Position numbers and translations under genes: made by a program | NCBI RefSeq assembly: GCF_034531395.1 | Contig: NZ_JARVCO010000012.1 | Coordinates: 496,001-560,000, forward strand | Reading direction: 5' to 3' | Length of the DNA: 64,000 nucleotides | DNA from: Pontiella agarivorans | GTDB taxonomy: Bacteria > Verrucomicrobiota > Kiritimatiellia > Kiritimatiellales > Pontiellaceae | Notes under the pieces: generated by a model | What the model was told of the DNA's origin: nothing | Database searches by the model: none | What the model saw: only the letters and a program-made list of their open reading frames with translations | In this document: one piece after another, positions 63,186 to 64,000 of the stretch | How the letters are laid out: the number at the start of each line of letters is the position of its first letter | Position numbering within the stretch: the stretch's first letter is position 1

Positions 63186-64000
63186 ATGAGAAACGTAATT
63201 CGGTGGAAATGGGCATTGGTTGTTTGGGGAATGCTGACCCTCAGCTCTCATGCAAACCTGTTGATTGATTCGCATACGGATAATAACGAGAATCATTTTC
63301 TCTACAGCATGGTCGATTCCGGCTGGCAATCTAAAGCCCATTGGCAGGAAGCTCCCGGTGGCGGCCTTCAGGTGGTCGGCGCGGATAACTGGGGCGTTGC
63401 CCAGGTGGTTTCCGTTAGCACGAATATCGGCTCCGAACTGGTATTCGGCTTCGATTGGACGCCGGGACCGGCAGCCACGAATGCATCGCTTGCGCTGACC
63501 TATGAACTGGTCGGGATTAAGGTGACGAATACCGCCCCCGATGGGGCGGATATCATTTTTCCAGGAATGAACTGGTTCAATACGAAGGTGGAGACGGATA
63601 TTGCCAGCGGCGAGCGCACGGTGGTGGTCGATTTTCTGGCCGGAAATTTCCCCGTTGTGAGCGCATCGACCGGAGAGGCTTCTGTCAGTGCCCGGCAGGC
63701 GATCTCAAGTTCCGGGGAGACCGTATCGGTTTTGATCACCAACAGCGTGGCGGTCGGGAGTTATACCGACCTGAGTGATTACGATTATATCGGGATTCGT
63801 TTCGGCATTGACTCGAATGATGATCCAACGGTTGTGGGCGCCACGATAAAAAATATTCGATGGGGCGATCCCGAATCATGGGGGGGCGAGGTTCCTCCTG
63901 TAACAGCGCGTCAGAGCCTGATGGATTATTTTCTGCCGATGGAACCTCAGGGTCCGTTGGTGTCGAGCGGAATTTGGGGTTCCGCTGCGACGGCACTTCC
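63186..64000 (+). CDS. Lectin-like domain fused to propeller glycosidase (3' end missing)
   Basis: The frame is open to the right edge, giving 271 codons. The start at 63186 has AAGGA seven bases upstream; an in-frame ATG at 63171 is less well placed. A signal peptide is followed by one copy of the domain seen twice in the 58780 gene (SHTDNNENHFLYSMVDSGW, FGFDWTPGP, YIGIRFGIDS, VGATIKNI). The last visible residues, LMDYFLPMEPQGPLVSSGIWG, align with FIDRFLPVPLRGKLRSDVWG near the start of the three tandem propeller enzymes, so the cut-off part is probably another such glycosidase. Confidence 0.75.
   Translation, partial: MRNVIRWKWALVVWGMLTLSSHANLLIDSHTDNNENHFLYSMVDSGWQSKAHWQEAPGGGLQVVGADNWGVAQVVSVSTNIGSELVFGFDWTPGPAATNASLALTYELVGIKVTNTAPDGADIIFPGMNWFNTKVETDIASGERTVVVDFLAGNFPVVSASTGEASVSARQAISSSGETVSVLITNSVAVGSYTDLSDYDYIGIRFGIDSNDDPTVVGATIKNIRWGDPESWGGEVPPVTARQSLMDYFLPMEPQGPLVSSGIWGSAATAL

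Noticed and set aside
1-64000. CRISPR arrays, tRNA and rRNA genes
   Set aside because: No regularly spaced direct repeats and no cloverleaf or rRNA-like stretches were seen on either strand.

Overview
The window looks like a chromosomal segment of a marine anaerobe of the Kiritimatiellota/Verrucomicrobiota type (Pontiella-like). This is inferred from gene content: long secreted beta-repeat proteins, several glycosidases with lectin-like domains, a futalosine menaquinone route, an SHD1-type protein, an anaerobic corrinoid/folate C1 module and a sigma factor paired with a transmembrane kinase. No rRNA, tRNA or CRISPR array was seen. The left and right ends both cut through genes.

Layout. 1-3.7 kb: 3' part of a secreted autotransporter-repeat protein. 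3.7-10.3 kb (minus strand): DAHP synthase, a radical-SAM/methyltransferase fusion likely for tRNA wobble uridine, a secreted repeat protein with a good promoter, dihydroorotase and a small membrane protein. 10.4-14.6 kb (plus): a one-polypeptide fusion of MqnE-like and MqnC-like radical SAM enzymes, a DUF2237 protein and an unknown membrane protein. 14.6-24.2 kb (minus): a corrinoid C1 module consisting of a COG0523 GTPase, a URO-D-type methyltransferase fused to a thioredoxin domain, DUF1638, a RACo-type reactivator, a corrinoid protein, formate-THF ligase, a formate channel and FolD. A PocR-AraC regulator is divergently placed at 24.4 kb. Together these could move methyl groups from a donor to folate and on to or from formate.

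25.9-36.5 kb (plus): a visibly AT-richer, tightly overlapping five-gene operon (membrane coiled-coil protein, membrane coiled-coil McrB-type NTPase, DUF2357/McrC-like protein, Hsp70-like protein, UPF1-like helicase with a terminal PD-(D/E)XK nuclease). It reads as a transferred anti-phage system of the coiled-coil McrBC branch (CoCoNuT-like). 36.6-44.1 kb: ordinary genes (GT9 glycosyltransferase, esterase, MscS channel, RlmA, RapA, VF530-type protein).

44.2-64 kb: a carbohydrate-utilisation region. It opens with a sigma factor and a receptor-like kinase whose outer end is a discoidin-type sugar-binding domain, and whose kinase domain lacks the usual ATP-binding lysine. The 5' half of the sigma gene and its upstream region are duplicated 3 kb away, leaving a truncated copy. 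A dead IS200/IS605 transposase, a TonB-like/SHD1 protein, a metallophosphoesterase, a GH36-like enzyme, three tandem propeller-type glycosidases with gene-conversion tracts, a two-domain lectin-like protein, a GH2 enzyme and a lectin-propeller fusion cut by the right edge follow. A conserved ~73-base element occurs three times in this region, twice just upstream of secreted-protein genes.
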